Assembly (NCBI GenBank): GCA_028673005.1
Contig: CM054116.1
Span: 24,219,840 to 24,283,839 of the forward strand
Direction of reading: 5' to 3'
DNA from: Tanypteryx hageni
Taxonomy: Eukaryota; Arthropoda; Insecta; Odonata; Petaluridae
Length of the DNA stretch: 64,000 nt
The notes under the pieces are model-generated. The model saw nothing but the letters and a program-made list of their open reading frames with translations, made no database searches and was not told where the DNA came from. Shown here piece after piece: positions 32,757-44,800 of this stretch (positions are counted from its first letter, which is position 1; each line of letters opens with the position of its first letter). Both the position numbers and the translations under genes were made by a program.

Positions 32757-35036
32757 ATGGTTGGAGTATATGCCCGAAAGACTAAGTGACAGTCCTGGGA
32801 TGCACAGAAGATGCAACGTGCCATAGATGCTATCAACAATGCAGAAATAGGGTGGCTAAAAGCATCCAAGATTTTTGGTGTTCCCCAAGCTACTTTGCGG
32901 AGAAGAGCTATGGGGAAGAATAAAAAAATTTCTGGTGTGCAAAAGGGGCTGGGTCAATACCGAACAACTTTTCCAAAAGAGCTTGAAAGTGAACTTGTGG
33001 ACTATTTGAAATTACTTGAATCAATGCTTTTTGGTTTAACGTGTGATAATGTGAGGAAACTAGCATATGAATTAGCTGCACAAAATCACATTTGCAGAAA
33101 CCGCAAAAAGTTTTCACAACTAAAGGAAACAAAACAAGTTGGGAGCTTAAAAAGTGCTGAAAGAGGACAGCATGTTACTGTAGTATGCTGCATGAGCTCC
33201 TCTGGAAGTTTCATTCCACCTGCCCTAATATTTGCGAGGAAGAAATGAAAATGTGAACTATTCGATGGTGCACCAACTGGTACATTAGGACTAGTCCATG
33301 ATTCAGGCTGAATGACTGGAGAGTTGTTTCTTTAATGGATGCAGCATTTTAAGCAGTATGCCAACCCAAACCAAGAAAATAAAGTTCTTCTCTTGGTTGA
33401 TAAGCATTCTAGCCACAAACATGTAGATGTCCTAACATATGCAAAAGAGAATGGCATAATATTGCTGTCATTCCCACCACACTGTACACACCGATTGCAG
33501 CCCCTGGGCATGAAATTCTATGGGCCATTAAAGACCTATTGTAACAAACAAGTCTCCAAATGGTTGAAAAATCATCCTGAGAGGGTTGTAACATCCTACC
33601 AAGCAGTATGGTGCAGAAGGAGGGGGGGCGAGGGTGCGACGGCCCCGGGCATCTCCATATCAGGGGCATCCAATCAAAGAGTGAAATAAAAATGTAGTTT
33701 TTGAAATCGTCTCTGTTAACTTTTTTTTTGTCCTCATGCGGCCTCTTCATGTGGTAAAGGTGTTGAAATGAGCATAAGATGCCTTAATGAATGCATTATT
33801 TCGCGCTAAGAGCATTGTAAAATATTTACAGTTATATTTGTTTATGGTTTTATTTTGCTTCGTAGCATGAAATCAGTGTTCAATATATTTTAATCTGTAT
33901 CAAATATTCGTGCACATGCACATAAAACGATTCTCGTATCAATGCTTGTATTGATGTATTATATTGGAAACAAGGAATTATTACAAATCTTATATAAAGT
34001 CAAACAACATCGTCCCATGTTATTTTTACTTCCTCTCTTGAATTTTAAACGTAAACAATTTCCTACAACTGTAAACGTAAACAAGTGCCAAACTCCCAAT
34101 CTTACAGGTATTTTGTGATTTAAATATACAATCTATGCAGGGGCATGTAACAGTTACATATTGTATTAATGAAACATGAGTGGCCTCCATTAGTTAGAAA
34201 TCACGTCACCAAGTAATGTCATATAAATGCCATATAAAAGCATAAGTAATTTGTTAACACTTCACAGAAAATTTGAAGCATGTAATGCAATTGCATACAA
34301 TCAAGGAGTTGGCCCCAGGCATCACCAAACCTCTGCACGTCACTGCTACCAAGTCAGGAGTTTGTTTGCGGTGGCTTATGGAAAAGCTGCCACAAACCAC
34401 AATGCCTTTAGTGGATTTGCCCAAACTGGAATTTGGCCCATTAATCCTGATGAGTTCCCTGACCACCTATTTAATGCTTCAGCAGCAACAGATAAACCTA
34501 TAGTGGGAAATGATGACCAACAAGAGCTTGCAATAACCAATGCCCAGTTGGCATCAAAAAAGGCAGCTTCAATAGTAAACCTTGAAGATCAGCTCTATTC
34601 TGAAAATGATTGGCCTACAGTAAACACTGAATATCTTTCATCACCACCATTCATTAGGCCAATGGAGATATCACCACTTCCATCTGCCTCTCAGTATCAG
34701 GCTAATTCCAAAAAGAGGAAGCACGAGGGATCACAAGTTTTGTCCAGCAGTCCATACCTTAAAAATGTAAAGATGAAGGCCGCAGAGCAATAGAATCTAG
34801 AAGAAGCAATAGAATCTAGACATGTAGCTCGACAAGCCAAAAGGAAACTTTGTTTTGAAAATGATAGTGAAGAAAATACAGAAAATGAACCTGAAACTGT
34901 TGATGACAACGATGCACCATGCCTATATTGCGAAGATTTATTCAGTAATTCAAGACCAAATGAGACATGGCTGAAGTGCAATAGGTGCTCAATGTGGGCA
35001 CACAGTGAGTGTGCCAGTCTGTCTAAGAGAGCTTAA
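32757..35036 (+). pseudogene. pogo-like transposase with C-terminal zinc-binding module, broken
   Basis: The frame starts at ATG 32757 and meets a stop after MVGVYARKTK. An HTH region follows, as usual for pogo/Tigger (AEIGWLKASKIFGVPQATLR, near residues 27-46). The DDE part reads TKQVGSLKSAERGQHVTVVC, SGSFIPPALIF, LLLVDKHSSHKHVDVLTYAK and LLSFPPHCTHRLQPLGMKFY. The block with the first catalytic aspartate is deleted before TKQVG, the second (VDKHSSH) is present, and the third, expected in LQPLD, is glycine. The coding part resumes after the hAT insertion with FAVAYGKAATNHNAFSGFAQ, TGIWPINPDEF and a long variable tail. It ends in CLYCEDLFSNSRPNETWLKC, followed by CSMWAHSEC, a PHD-like set of cysteines and histidine. 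A 17-18 bp tandem duplication near 34790 adds a stop. It cannot be active. Confidence 0.88.
33604..34345. mobile_element. hAT non-autonomous element nested in the pogo transposase gene
   Basis: Perfect 8-bp flanks CTACCAAG lie at 33596-33603 and 34346-34353. The ends CAGTATGGTGCAGAAGG and, reversed, CAGTGACGTGCAGAGGT are hAT-like. Joining the outer parts through one CTACCAAG gives SYQVRSLFAVAYG, the expected pogo sequence, in frame. The 742-bp interior has a GC-rich left part (GGCCCCGGGC) and no coding frame. Confidence 0.88.
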
Positions 35037-35335
35037 GTATTTACTTATTATTACTTATTTACTTGTGATATCTGCAAATAAATTATCTTTTTGTTCAGTT
35101 TGTAGGTGGGTATGTCATTTTATCCAAGTACCTAAGATAAAATGACACATTGCTAAAGTTTTTAAAAACTGTTTACAAACAAAATATACCAAATGATCTT
35201 ACATTTTTTATTATATAATAGCAATTGTATTACTTTGTGCTATATATGCGTCCAATAAAAATTTGAAAATTATTTTAAAAATACATGACTAATAGCATTT
35301 TTCTTTATGGTATGTCATTTTAGGACAGGTTCCCC

Positions 35336-35830
35336 TATAGATTTTTAATTGTTGTTTGCTGAGAGAACCGTCCTAGCGATCCATCTAAACAAAATATGCG
35401 ATGTTTTGCTCGGGATTTTCTCGAATTGTTATCTCCGAAACCATAACTCATAATTACCTTGCCTCGCAGACTTTCTTGTAGTAAATGTTCTTTATCCAAA
35501 TAATTTTTTTAATCTATACCTTACAGATTATATAAGAACTAGGGAGATGAAAGTATGAAATTTCATTGTTGCTCGATGGATGCCATTTAACGAGATACAA
35601 GTATAAGTTTATTAATGTAATTATGTATAGTGGAAGTTCTAATTGACAGATTCAGTTAAAAATCATAATTAGGTGATAAATTTTAATAAAGGTCACTCAT
35701 ACCCAATTAAATTAAAATCCGCCCAGCGGTTTAGGAGATGAAAGTTACGACAGACGAACGGATGGATCAGACGTGCCCATAAGGTGTTCTGCTTTTACCG
35801 CTTCGCTGGTAAAGGACGACTAAAAACTGC
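35336..35830 (-). repeat. RepB, right part after the pogo insertion
   Basis: Continues the unit (AATTGTTGTTTGCTGAGAGA, TATAAGAACTAGG) and then a different tail with GCCCAGCGGTTTAGGAGATG and ACAGACGAACGGATGG, ending near GCTTCGCTGGTAAA. The block 35550-35690 matches 60150-60360 in reverse. Confidence 0.6.
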
Positions 35831-36216
35831 CAACTACTATAGTGCTTTCTAGAAGAGATGGCAGGTCAGATTTCGGCCGTACTCAGAACCGCTCATATAT
35901 CTCCGCTGCTAAGAGGTGGGGTACTGCCTCCTAGCAGAAAGCTCATGCTAGACGTTGCCAAATCTACACCGGAACACGTAATGTTTGGCAGGCATTTAAA
36001 GGGAAATTGCAAATGTGGCAACACAGCACACTCGGACACGATATTACCACTAGGGAGACTCGATGGAGAATGAGCTTTCGAATGCTTAGGTTACCCCTCC
36101 TTCTTTCCTATTGATTCACTCAGTGTCTCGCCCCATCTACTTTCTCTTTTACCTCCCCCTCATTCACCATCTCATCTGAAAAGCACTATAATATTAAACT
36201 AGTCTGGACGAAATTA
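35831..36216. other. Unassigned DNA with a 71-codon open frame
   Basis: The frame 35858-36073 reads MAGQISAVLRTAHISPLLRG and does not resemble any family I know. It has no splice context and lies in a nest of transposons, so I do not call it a gene. Confidence 0.4.
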
Positions 36217-36507
36217 GTTTGGGATTGACTTTTGAGGTGGCTCGTGTGCAATGTTGCCAGCATGTGCATAAGTGCCCTTTTACACGTTCCATTTGCCTGC
36301 AACAAAGTCCTGGGAGTTGTGCAGATCTACCACATACACCTACTACATAGACTGAAAGTATTTTGTTTACAGGGGACATAGCAGCAATGCAGTGTGGTTC
36401 CCCTTAGCAACACTTACCTCCCCTCCATCTATGATTGGCTGTGAGGGAGGAGAGTCTTTCCCGCCAAGCCCTCACCCCTCCTCCACCCTGAAGTGTCAAT
36501 CCCAAAG
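36217..36507. mobile_element. Harbinger-like MITE, 291 bp
   Basis: The ends GTTTGGGATTGACTTTTGAG and, reversed, CTTTGGGATTGACACTTCAG agree at 16 of 20 positions. TTA lies on both sides (36214-36216 and 36508-36510), which fits PIF/Harbinger, though TA alone would also allow Tc1/mariner. The interior is non-coding and richer in GC than its surroundings. Confidence 0.55.
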
Positions 36508-36519
36508 TTATTTTGTCCA

Positions 36520-37530
36520 AAGTTTTTTTTAGGCAGAATGGACTTATTATATGGAAAATTGAAGGAGTTAATGGAAATTAAGAAGGGAAATATGCTAGCC
36601 ACAATTAAAGACGAAAACAGAAAACTGTTATTTGAGCCAGAGGATACAAGAAATACAGGTAAGCTCCATTACAGTTAGAATGCAAAACCCAGTACAATGC
36701 GGTGTCCATGGACTTCATTTTGACACGGAGTTCGTTATTACAAGGTATCAAATTTGCATGAGGGGAAAAAAGTTTTTTTATCAAATGTTTTCATATTGCA
36801 ACAACAACATATGGAATATAGGCTTCTCGCTTTGTCAGACATATAACGTATACATAAAACATACAATGTATGTATGTGTACTGTATGAAGAGAAGCAAAT
36901 GTTACAAAGCAGTAACTTATTTGCCTTACGGAGAAAACATCAGTCACATTGATCACTTTATTATTCTTTTGAATAAAATGTTGCAGCTTGCCTCCCACTG
37001 TCTTTACTTTTACCTTTCGATGCAATGGACCCTCCTTGGCACACCACTGGGTAAGGAAATCTGTTTATATCGCAATCTGAAGATATGGATTCCATCCACT
37101 GTGTTGTAATGGAAGTTTACCTGTACATGGAAAGAGTACATTGAGGAGTTATATGCTAATGATTTGAAGGCAGAATCCATTTAGCTAGAGAGGAAGGAAG
37201 AAGTAGACTGAGAGAGTGTTGACGCAGAAATATTGAATAATGAGGCTCTCAAGGATATGACATCAAAGAAAGCAGTAGGAATTGATGGCGTCCACATAGA
37301 AATGTTAAAAGACTTAGGAAAAGTTTTTATAAAGTGTGCCAAAAGATATATGAAGAGGGAGAGCAGCCAAAAAACTTGACCAGACCAATTTTAATTTCCT
37401 TAAAGAAAAAATAAATCGAATGAATGTCAAAATTATAGAAAAATCAGTTGAATTTTGCATGCAGCTAAACATGTTCTCAGGATTTTGAATTTGATTTCCG
37501 ATGACGTATTTTATTATTGAGCTTTATTAC
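36520..37530 (+). mobile_element. RTE-type LINE, linker and start of reverse transcriptase, decayed
   Basis: 36538-36653 reads MDLLYGKLKELMEIKKGNML and LLFEPEDTRNT. After removal of the MITE 36656-37123 it goes on WKEYIEELYANDLKAESI, a stop, then NNEALKDMTSKKAVGIDGVH and IEMLKDLGKVF. This order (linker, RWKEYIEELY, KKA-GIDGIPAEMLK) is that of RTE reverse transcriptases. It is the continuation of 30236-31545, the same strand and order. Later RT motifs are lost or interrupted. Confidence 0.78.
36656..37123. mobile_element. TA-flanked MITE (pogo/Tigger-like), 468 bp
   Basis: Ends CAGGTAAGCTCCATTACA and, reversed, CAGGTAAACTTCCATTACA match well with one gap. TA lies at 36654-36655 and 37124-37125. 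Removal joins AGAAATACATGGAAAGAG, which restores RNTWKEY of the RTE frame, so the boundaries are exact. The left end CAGGTAAGC looks like a strong 5' splice site. Confidence 0.82.
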
Positions 37531-38354
37531 ATGTCTGCTCACAGTGGTTACAAATTTGGTGCGTTTGTGATGTTAGTCATGTTTTAGTTCCTAATGAGCC
37601 TGTTGAATAGCACAATTTATGCCACAAAACATTAGAATTCTGAAAGATGTCATTATAATTTTATAACTAGGATAAATAAGGTTATGATTATTGAGATCGC
37701 AATAGCTACAAGAGTGTAAAGATAAGCCTACGCTATTATCAATAAGCTTCAGGTAATTCAATACATAAAAATGAACAGAAACCGAGCAGCAGAATGTCAT
37801 TTTGCACCCATCCCACAGAAAAAATGGTCTGTGGAGTAAACAGGAGGAAAAACTGAAGGTGACAGGAAAAGAGAAACATAGGGTTCGTAAACTTGGTCCT
37901 AAATGGCCACAACTAGTGGAGTAAGTGAAGAAATGGTTAGTAAAACAGAGGAAATTAGGTATTGCAGTATTAATCAAAATGGTTATGTACGAGGCAAAAA
38001 GAAATGCTGAAAAAAAGTTATTGCATATGCATTCCATTTATTAGAAATTAAAATCTCATTTTGTAAGTACTATTGGTGAGTCTATACACAATGTGTGATG
38101 CACTCTGGCAGACTAAATAATAGGACTGCAGAGTACACACAGGGCATATTTAGCTATACAAGTTTCGAAGTAATTATTTGTTTTAGTTTATCCCTATTTA
38201 CTTCCACGAATTGTTTCTCTAAAACATTATATTTAAACTGTTATCACGCCATAATATTTTCTTTAAATATTGTGAGATACGGACTTATGGCTAGAAATGA
38301 TACCTTGGTGAACCAAAATAGATTTTTCCTGAATTTTTTTTTAAATTGGGGTCT
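37531..38354. other. Unassigned insert within the RTE copy
   Basis: A 148-codon minus-strand frame (37591-38037) exists, but it is a hydrophobic F/S/C-rich antisense reading. The plus strand shows short broken frames that I could not match to RTE or any other family. Confidence 0.35.
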
Positions 38355-38470
38355 TATAGCCCGAAAAATAGTTATAAGAGGAAAACAGAAGTCATGAGAT
38401 TTTCCAAGAGTAGAGATAACCAGTTCAATGTTACAGTGACTGGAGAAAGCCTTGAACAGGTGGAATTTTT
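38355..38470 (+). mobile_element. RTE-type LINE, C-terminal fragment
   Basis: Reads KTEVMRFSRSRDNQFNVTV-like text, with MRFSRSRDNQFNVTVTGESL and EQVEFFT, matching the KTKVMR...G..IEQV..F.YLG block that follows the RT active site in RTE elements. It completes the same copy. Confidence 0.65.
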
Positions 38471-38899
38471 TACTTAAATACCTAAATTATCAGTCTTACA
38501 GAATCCCATCAAGCTCTCATTGGGTGTCTACCCTGACCCTCCTTGTCATCTCTTACCATTATCTCACCAGTGTTTAGTAAGTTTAAATTAATATCATATT
38601 ATTGTTTTTTAATAGGTACATGCAGTATTTCCAATTTAGGTTTCATTTATTCTATAGCATCAAGGTCAAAGAATTTCAGTTCTTTCTTGTGGGAAAAATT
38701 CTCTCACTCAACGTTCCATTTTTCAGGATTGCATCCACAACATTAAGCAAAGGATACCTGTACTTCAACCCTAAAAGTGGCATGCCTGGAAGGTTCGGGG
38801 ATCTTGTTTCAGTGCCATAGTGATATATATTCCATTTTTCTGTAGCCATATGTAATATATACTGAAAGTTTTCAAGTTTTAAAAATTGCTTCCACATAG
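38471..38899. other. No gene seen
   Basis: Two overlapping short frames (38543-38746 and 38602-38820) have no family resemblance. Nothing else was recognised. Confidence 0.4.
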
Positions 38900-41800
38900 A
38901 TTGAGGATAATCATTAGATGACAGAACCTTGTGGCACTGCTGAAGTAAGTTTTTAAGTAAAATAACTGATAACTCCCAACTTTTATAAAAGAATTGATTT
39001 TCGTGAAAAACTTCTCTAGAGCAACAAGGGTGTCCATAAAATTAACCACTTAATTATAATATTATCTCTGAAAAGAAGATGTGCATTTTGATAACAATCT
39101 TAAACAGAAAACTATGATACATTAGTATTTATTTAAATTTAATGAACATACAAGTTTTAAAGCAGATACAACTTCTGTTACAAGTAAGCAATTAGACAAA
39201 TTCAAATCATAATCAATTCAGTTTTTAAAATGTAATTGTAAACATAATATTAACATTCAAAACATTATATAATGGTAACCATTATTATGGCTAACAAAAC
39301 AAATTTTGGACCCATGAATCTATGTCCAAATTCGTTGAGCTCATTTAATAATACAATGAAGAAAATAAGAAGTTACATATGAATCAAATTCTGAAAAAAG
39401 TCCTCATTACCTACAAGAGTTTTTTTTAATGGCAAGATAAATTTAAATCTAAGCTACAGCTTTACTAGAGAGAACAAATTACTATGATCAACTATCATTC
39501 ATAATACTGATCAACAGTTATATAGCAACAATCCCACCTAAGTGTTTAAGAAACGAGCCATTCACAAAACCAAACAAAAAATTACCACTATTATCAACAA
39601 AACAAACAATATCAGATAGGCGGAAAGCAATTTACATATAGGTATTTTAAATCCTATTATTGTCGAATTAACAACAAAGATATGATAAAAATTAGCCCTT
39701 CATTGATAATAAGTACTAATTTCACTTAACTGCAATTACATCAACAGCTTTTAATCACACAACTTTTAGCACCTTTAAATTAGCTGGTTATTTTAATTTC
39801 ATCACAATATAAATAAAACTAAATTCCAATTAAAATATTTTAATTTGCAATGATATTATGTAAAATAAAAACATTTTGTTGAAAAAATAATGACAGTTCA
39901 CTCCCATTTACATATGATCACGTGCATTAATGTGCTAGAAATCATGAATCCTGCAAGCTACCCCAACTCTCCGATGAGCTCAAGAACTTCCAACATTGTG
40001 CATGATGTGGGTTTATTGACAATTGACAAACATAGCACAAGAATAGTTTGACAAAACTTTTTAAAGAGTTAAATCTTTGACAGTGCAATCTACCAGACCC
40101 ACATTTATTCTGAGAGAACCTACTATTCTTTGTGTAAATAAGATTAATGAAAGAATATTTGTGGGTCAATTAGGCTGGCAGCATTAATGCATGAAATGTA
40201 AACAAAATCAATTATACTTGGTACACAATGTGCATTTTCCACATTGTTTCGCTTTACATGAAAAATATACCTTGTATACACCTCAAAATGGAATAATTAA
40301 TTAATAACTGCATAAGAAAATTAAATATTTCTTATGAAAAGAGGACTAAAAGATGACTAATGAGATACTACCACCCTAATTGAGTTTTATAATATCCTCT
40401 TTGGTTTCATAAAAAATGGATCTTAAATTGCTTTAAGGCAATTAATTAAGACAAATTAAAGTATGAAGTTTTATAAAAACATCTTCAGGACCTTAACACT
40501 AATATTTGTTCAAGTTTTATAAAAATTTCCAATTGCATCAGTTGCAAGATTTTAAAAGTTAAGCGCAAAAGATAATTTTCTTCCATTTGAATCATATGAA
40601 TTGCTTCATAAGAGTTTAACCTAAGAATGACACCCTTATATTTAAGGTACACAGCACCTTAGATGTGCATATGCATTCAATATACAAAGTTCAGATCATT
40701 TTAACTTCTAATATAGTATTACATGCTCCCATGGAAGTCTCTCCCCTCAATTTAGAAAAATTTTAACATTAACCTCTGCCATTTTTCACCTTTCAATCCA
40801 AAGATAAAATCAAAGTACAAAAAAAGACAATACTGTACATAAGGAAACTAACGTTAAAAAAGGGAAATGGAGACTACGGTGTACAGATTGGAATTAAAAT
40901 TTAAAACTCCTTAACCGTAAATTTACCCAGAGGGCACTCACACGTCAATAAGAAACTAGAAATATTTTATGGAAGCCTCAATATTTCACATTATATACTG
41001 ACATTTTCACTTATTATAAGAGATCAACTAAAATAAAGCCAAAAAGCATCTACTGATAATCTGTGGTTTCTGATATGATTAAACTTCTTTCTAACAGCAG
41101 ATTAAGAGGAAAAACTTGTTTAGAACGCCCTAATGATCAAATATTATATTTTTCACCTCACTCAGAATTTAACTAAAATATATAACATTTCTAATTCCAG
41201 AAGCCTTGCTAAAATTAAATGTATTTTTTGAGGCTGTACATACGGTTTGGGGATAACATTGACTTGGGTAGTTTGCTCCCAGATAAACCAAGCAAGAACC
41301 TAAAGTTTGTAGAAGTAAATACACTTGTTCATATTGTTAAATCAACATAAGGAATTCACAGTATTAACTGCTTTCTGAAATGACCCTTATAGTTGTCTGT
41401 TATGAGCAGGTTAAGACAGACTTATTAATGCAATGTACAAGCTCCTGTATTTAACTTGACTTTTAATCAATTTGCTAGGCATATTGCTTGAGTTTATATA
41501 CCGAGATATCTAACAGAATGAAAGAAGAAAATTAAGAATGAAATATTATATATTATTTACAACAATAATTGAACAAGTTCCCTACATCAAACGTTTGACT
41601 AAATTATTTATCTATTATTAATCATTCATTTAAATATCACAGCCCATCAATGCCATCCCTATCAATCGACTCCACGTTGGCAGGCTACAATAACTAAAAT
41701 TTTAACTTTTCCTGAAATAAGTTTTTTCCAAGTCATAAGCATTCCTGATATATAGAATCACAGATCTCAAATTTATTTATACATTAAATTGATAGAAGGC

Positions 41801-44800
41801 TACTGTTTGGGAATGAGTCATGCACAATTATATATAATTTTAAAACTACTTCAGCTGTCTGATTAATCCAGAAGTCTCAAACTCAAATAGCATGGGTGTC
41901 AAATAAACAATATCAAAATGTAAGGCAGTCTTCACATCACAATGAAGGACCTATGTATTTCGCTGAAACTTAAACAACATGAATAAAATTAATGAGAGGG
42001 CTGTATTATTTTGACTGAAAGGCCATATCATTGAGACTCCTGGATTAGTTTTATTTATAAGGTAATCTTGAGGTTAAGTTTAATTTAATTGCAGGTGTAT
42101 AAAAGTGTATAGTTGAATGAATATAAAATGCAAAAATAATGTGTAAACTAAAAAGGAAGTGTTGATAAATTAACATACATTTAAACGTCAGGTTATCATA
42201 TGTTGACTAAATAGGTAAAGAATTTATGTAAACACAAATAGGACGAGTGGAATTTTGTTATTAGAGCAACAAACACGCAAAATATATCTGAATTCATATC
42301 CTATCAAGGGTAACACCATGAAAGTTTATCGCAAAGGAATATTGATTTTAAAGAACAAAAATTACAATGAAGATAAAAAGACCATAAGACAGGCAAATCA
42401 AGGCATCCTTATAATATACTGATCTTTCTACATAATTTTTTTATGAAACTAAATTAATATAATTTTGAGCTGATTGAATTACATGTGCAAAACTTAAAAT
42501 CTTAATAAAGTGACAATACTGTAATTTTCTGATCAAACAGAAATGATCACCTGACTCAAATAAGCTGCAGCTGTACTTTTATGCTAACATAAATTCACTA
42601 ATACGAACATAAAATAAATAGCTAATTCTAGTTATAAAAAATCCAATGGCAAAAATGCCAATTATACATATTTGGTATAAAATATTTTAGAATATGGGAT
42701 ACAAAATTGTTTTATAAACATAGAATGAACCTCAACTATTACCATTTAAGATTTAACTAATATTGCATAACATAAATACATACTGAAAAATTTGGCACAA
42801 ATCCAGATCACTTGACTTGAATCAATACCCTGGCTGAAACATCAACTACTAATCCTAATTTGAATTTAGGCCACTCGGCCATGGAAATGTATATTTATTG
42901 CCCTGTAAAACATTATTTGTTACAAGATAGTTTATAAGACATGGGATCTTACACAGCAAAATTGTTTATGCATCTACAAGATAAAATGCTTTAATGACAG
43001 GATCAAATTCATAACATTTAATGAGAAACTTCCATTTCAATATGTCTGTCCTAAAAATATACAATAGTCCTATATACAATTTATATCATAGAGATGTCTC
43101 CTAATTTGTGAAGTAACATTTGTAAGCCACTAGCAGGTGTCTGTTATAATCAATAAAGTATTACATTATAACAAGTTTTGATAAAAATAATTTAAATTAA
43201 ATTGATCAACAAAAACATTGAGACGTTAACAATGAATTCAAACAAAATTAATTGGAAATAATATTGATTACAAAAAGTTGAAATACATTCTTACATATTA
43301 CATAACATGAAATACTATAAAGCACATAGGTATACTAAATAAATAAAAAAAATGCAAGTTATACAGGAATAAGAAATATAGACTAGACGTCTTCAAAATT
43401 GCTGCGTACCAACTCAGAAATAAAAGTGATCAATTATAACCATCTCAACATTGAAATTAATTCATTTAATGTACATTTCATAAGCCACAAAGAAGTTTAA
43501 AAGCTGTAAAATAAATTAATGCATCAAAGTATATATATAATTGTCAATATAGTGGATTGAGGTTGACAGAAGAATGATATGCAATGTTAAATACAGATCA
43601 TTACAAATTTTGATGGTTAAAAAAGATGTGAAGGCACATATCCACGATAAATTGATACATTCACTCATCCTTACACACAAAATTATACAAGTGAAATGGT
43701 CTGAAGCTGTTATCATGATCAATTAACCTTCCTCCAGCATTATACAAAGTACCTCTGAAGAAATGCTTAAATATTAATTCGCTCATCATATGTTATTTAC
43801 ACCACTTCATACAATAAAATAATCACTATTTTAAAACCTTAATTACTATACATGACAATTTTAGTCATTCATTTGAGATCTTTAACACCACTTTAAATTT
43901 AATTTGATTCTTCACATCATGAATAGATTGGCAGTGACATGCCAGCCTGCCTGCCTCCCAGGCCTTTAGAACAGATAATTTACATGGGCCATTAATAATA
44001 TCAAGTCCATATTGTGCAAATAAATGAAATATCAAAATATAACCAACTGAAAATGCAACTTCAGCATGAATCACAACCTATTGTAAAACCTAATAACTAT
44101 TTATAAAGGCCACTGCCATAATTATATTAACAACATTTTATTACAAATATTTAAAAAATCATAATTCATAAAATATTTTTACAATGAAAACTAAATATTT
44201 AGTTGAAAGGAAATCTAAATGAGATCAATATCGTTTTCTAGAACTTAAACTTCTATAGTTTTAATTTTACAAAACATTGTTAGGTTTAAATGCCTGCAAA
44301 TGATTGCCTAGGAAAATTATTAGAAAGGAATAAAGATATAATGAAAATGTTAACTCCATAAATATAAAGTAATATATATAGTAATTGCTTAAGTTCTCAA
44401 GAGAAAAACATGATAACAAATCAAAATCAGTCAACTAGTCAGGATTACGATCCTTAATTTACAAACTCATAAAATTGAGTTAGCACATCTATTGCCATGA
44501 TATATATGCAGTTTCGTGGCTGTGGCTGATATTTGGTCAAAAAGACATTAATTAAAAGCAAATAATGCAATAAAATACATTAATATTTTCCAAACTTTTG
44601 CATAGAAGTTATCAAAACCATACATGCTAAAATTAAAGCGTTTAAAAGTTTGATAAATTTTCAAAGCTTAATTAATGAGGAACTATGTTAGGAGAATGTT
44701 GACAAAAATGCAAAATTGTTGGAATTGGATCTTGATAAAACCAGTTACTCCTATTCACCTGCCGAAGTAATTTATTGTTGGTCAAAAATTGTTTTAACCA

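Larger units (their letters stand above)
31896..35335 (+). mobile_element. pogo-like DNA transposon, 3.44 kb, with perfect 26-bp inverted ends
   Basis: The left end starts GGGGAACCTGTCCTAAAATG and the first 26 bases are repeated exactly, inverted, at the right end. TA flanks lie at 31894-31895 and 35336-35337. Removing the element and one TA restores the RepB sequence (GAGAAATATATAGATTTTT against GAGAAATATATGGATTTTT in other copies), so the insertion is proven by an occupied/empty comparison within the window. A transposase pseudogene occupies 32757-35036 and a hAT element is nested at 33604-34345. Perfect ends suggest it is the youngest large element here, older only than the hAT within it. 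Confidence 0.9.

Noticed and set aside
33409..33750. 113-codon minus-strand frame
   Set aside because: Antisense shadow of the pogo transposase and of the hAT end.
34227..34260. Apparent start of the 188-codon frame at 34227
   Set aside because: The first 40 or so codons lie within the nested hAT element; the real coding sequence resumes after the CTACCAAG duplication.
36738..37109. Overlapping frames of 79-106 codons on both strands
   Set aside because: All lie inside the TA-flanked MITE, which is non-coding.
37591..38037. 148-codon open frame on the minus strand
   Set aside because: Very rich in F, S, C, L and H as expected from antisense of AT-rich DNA; no domain, no splice sites, within a transposon nest.
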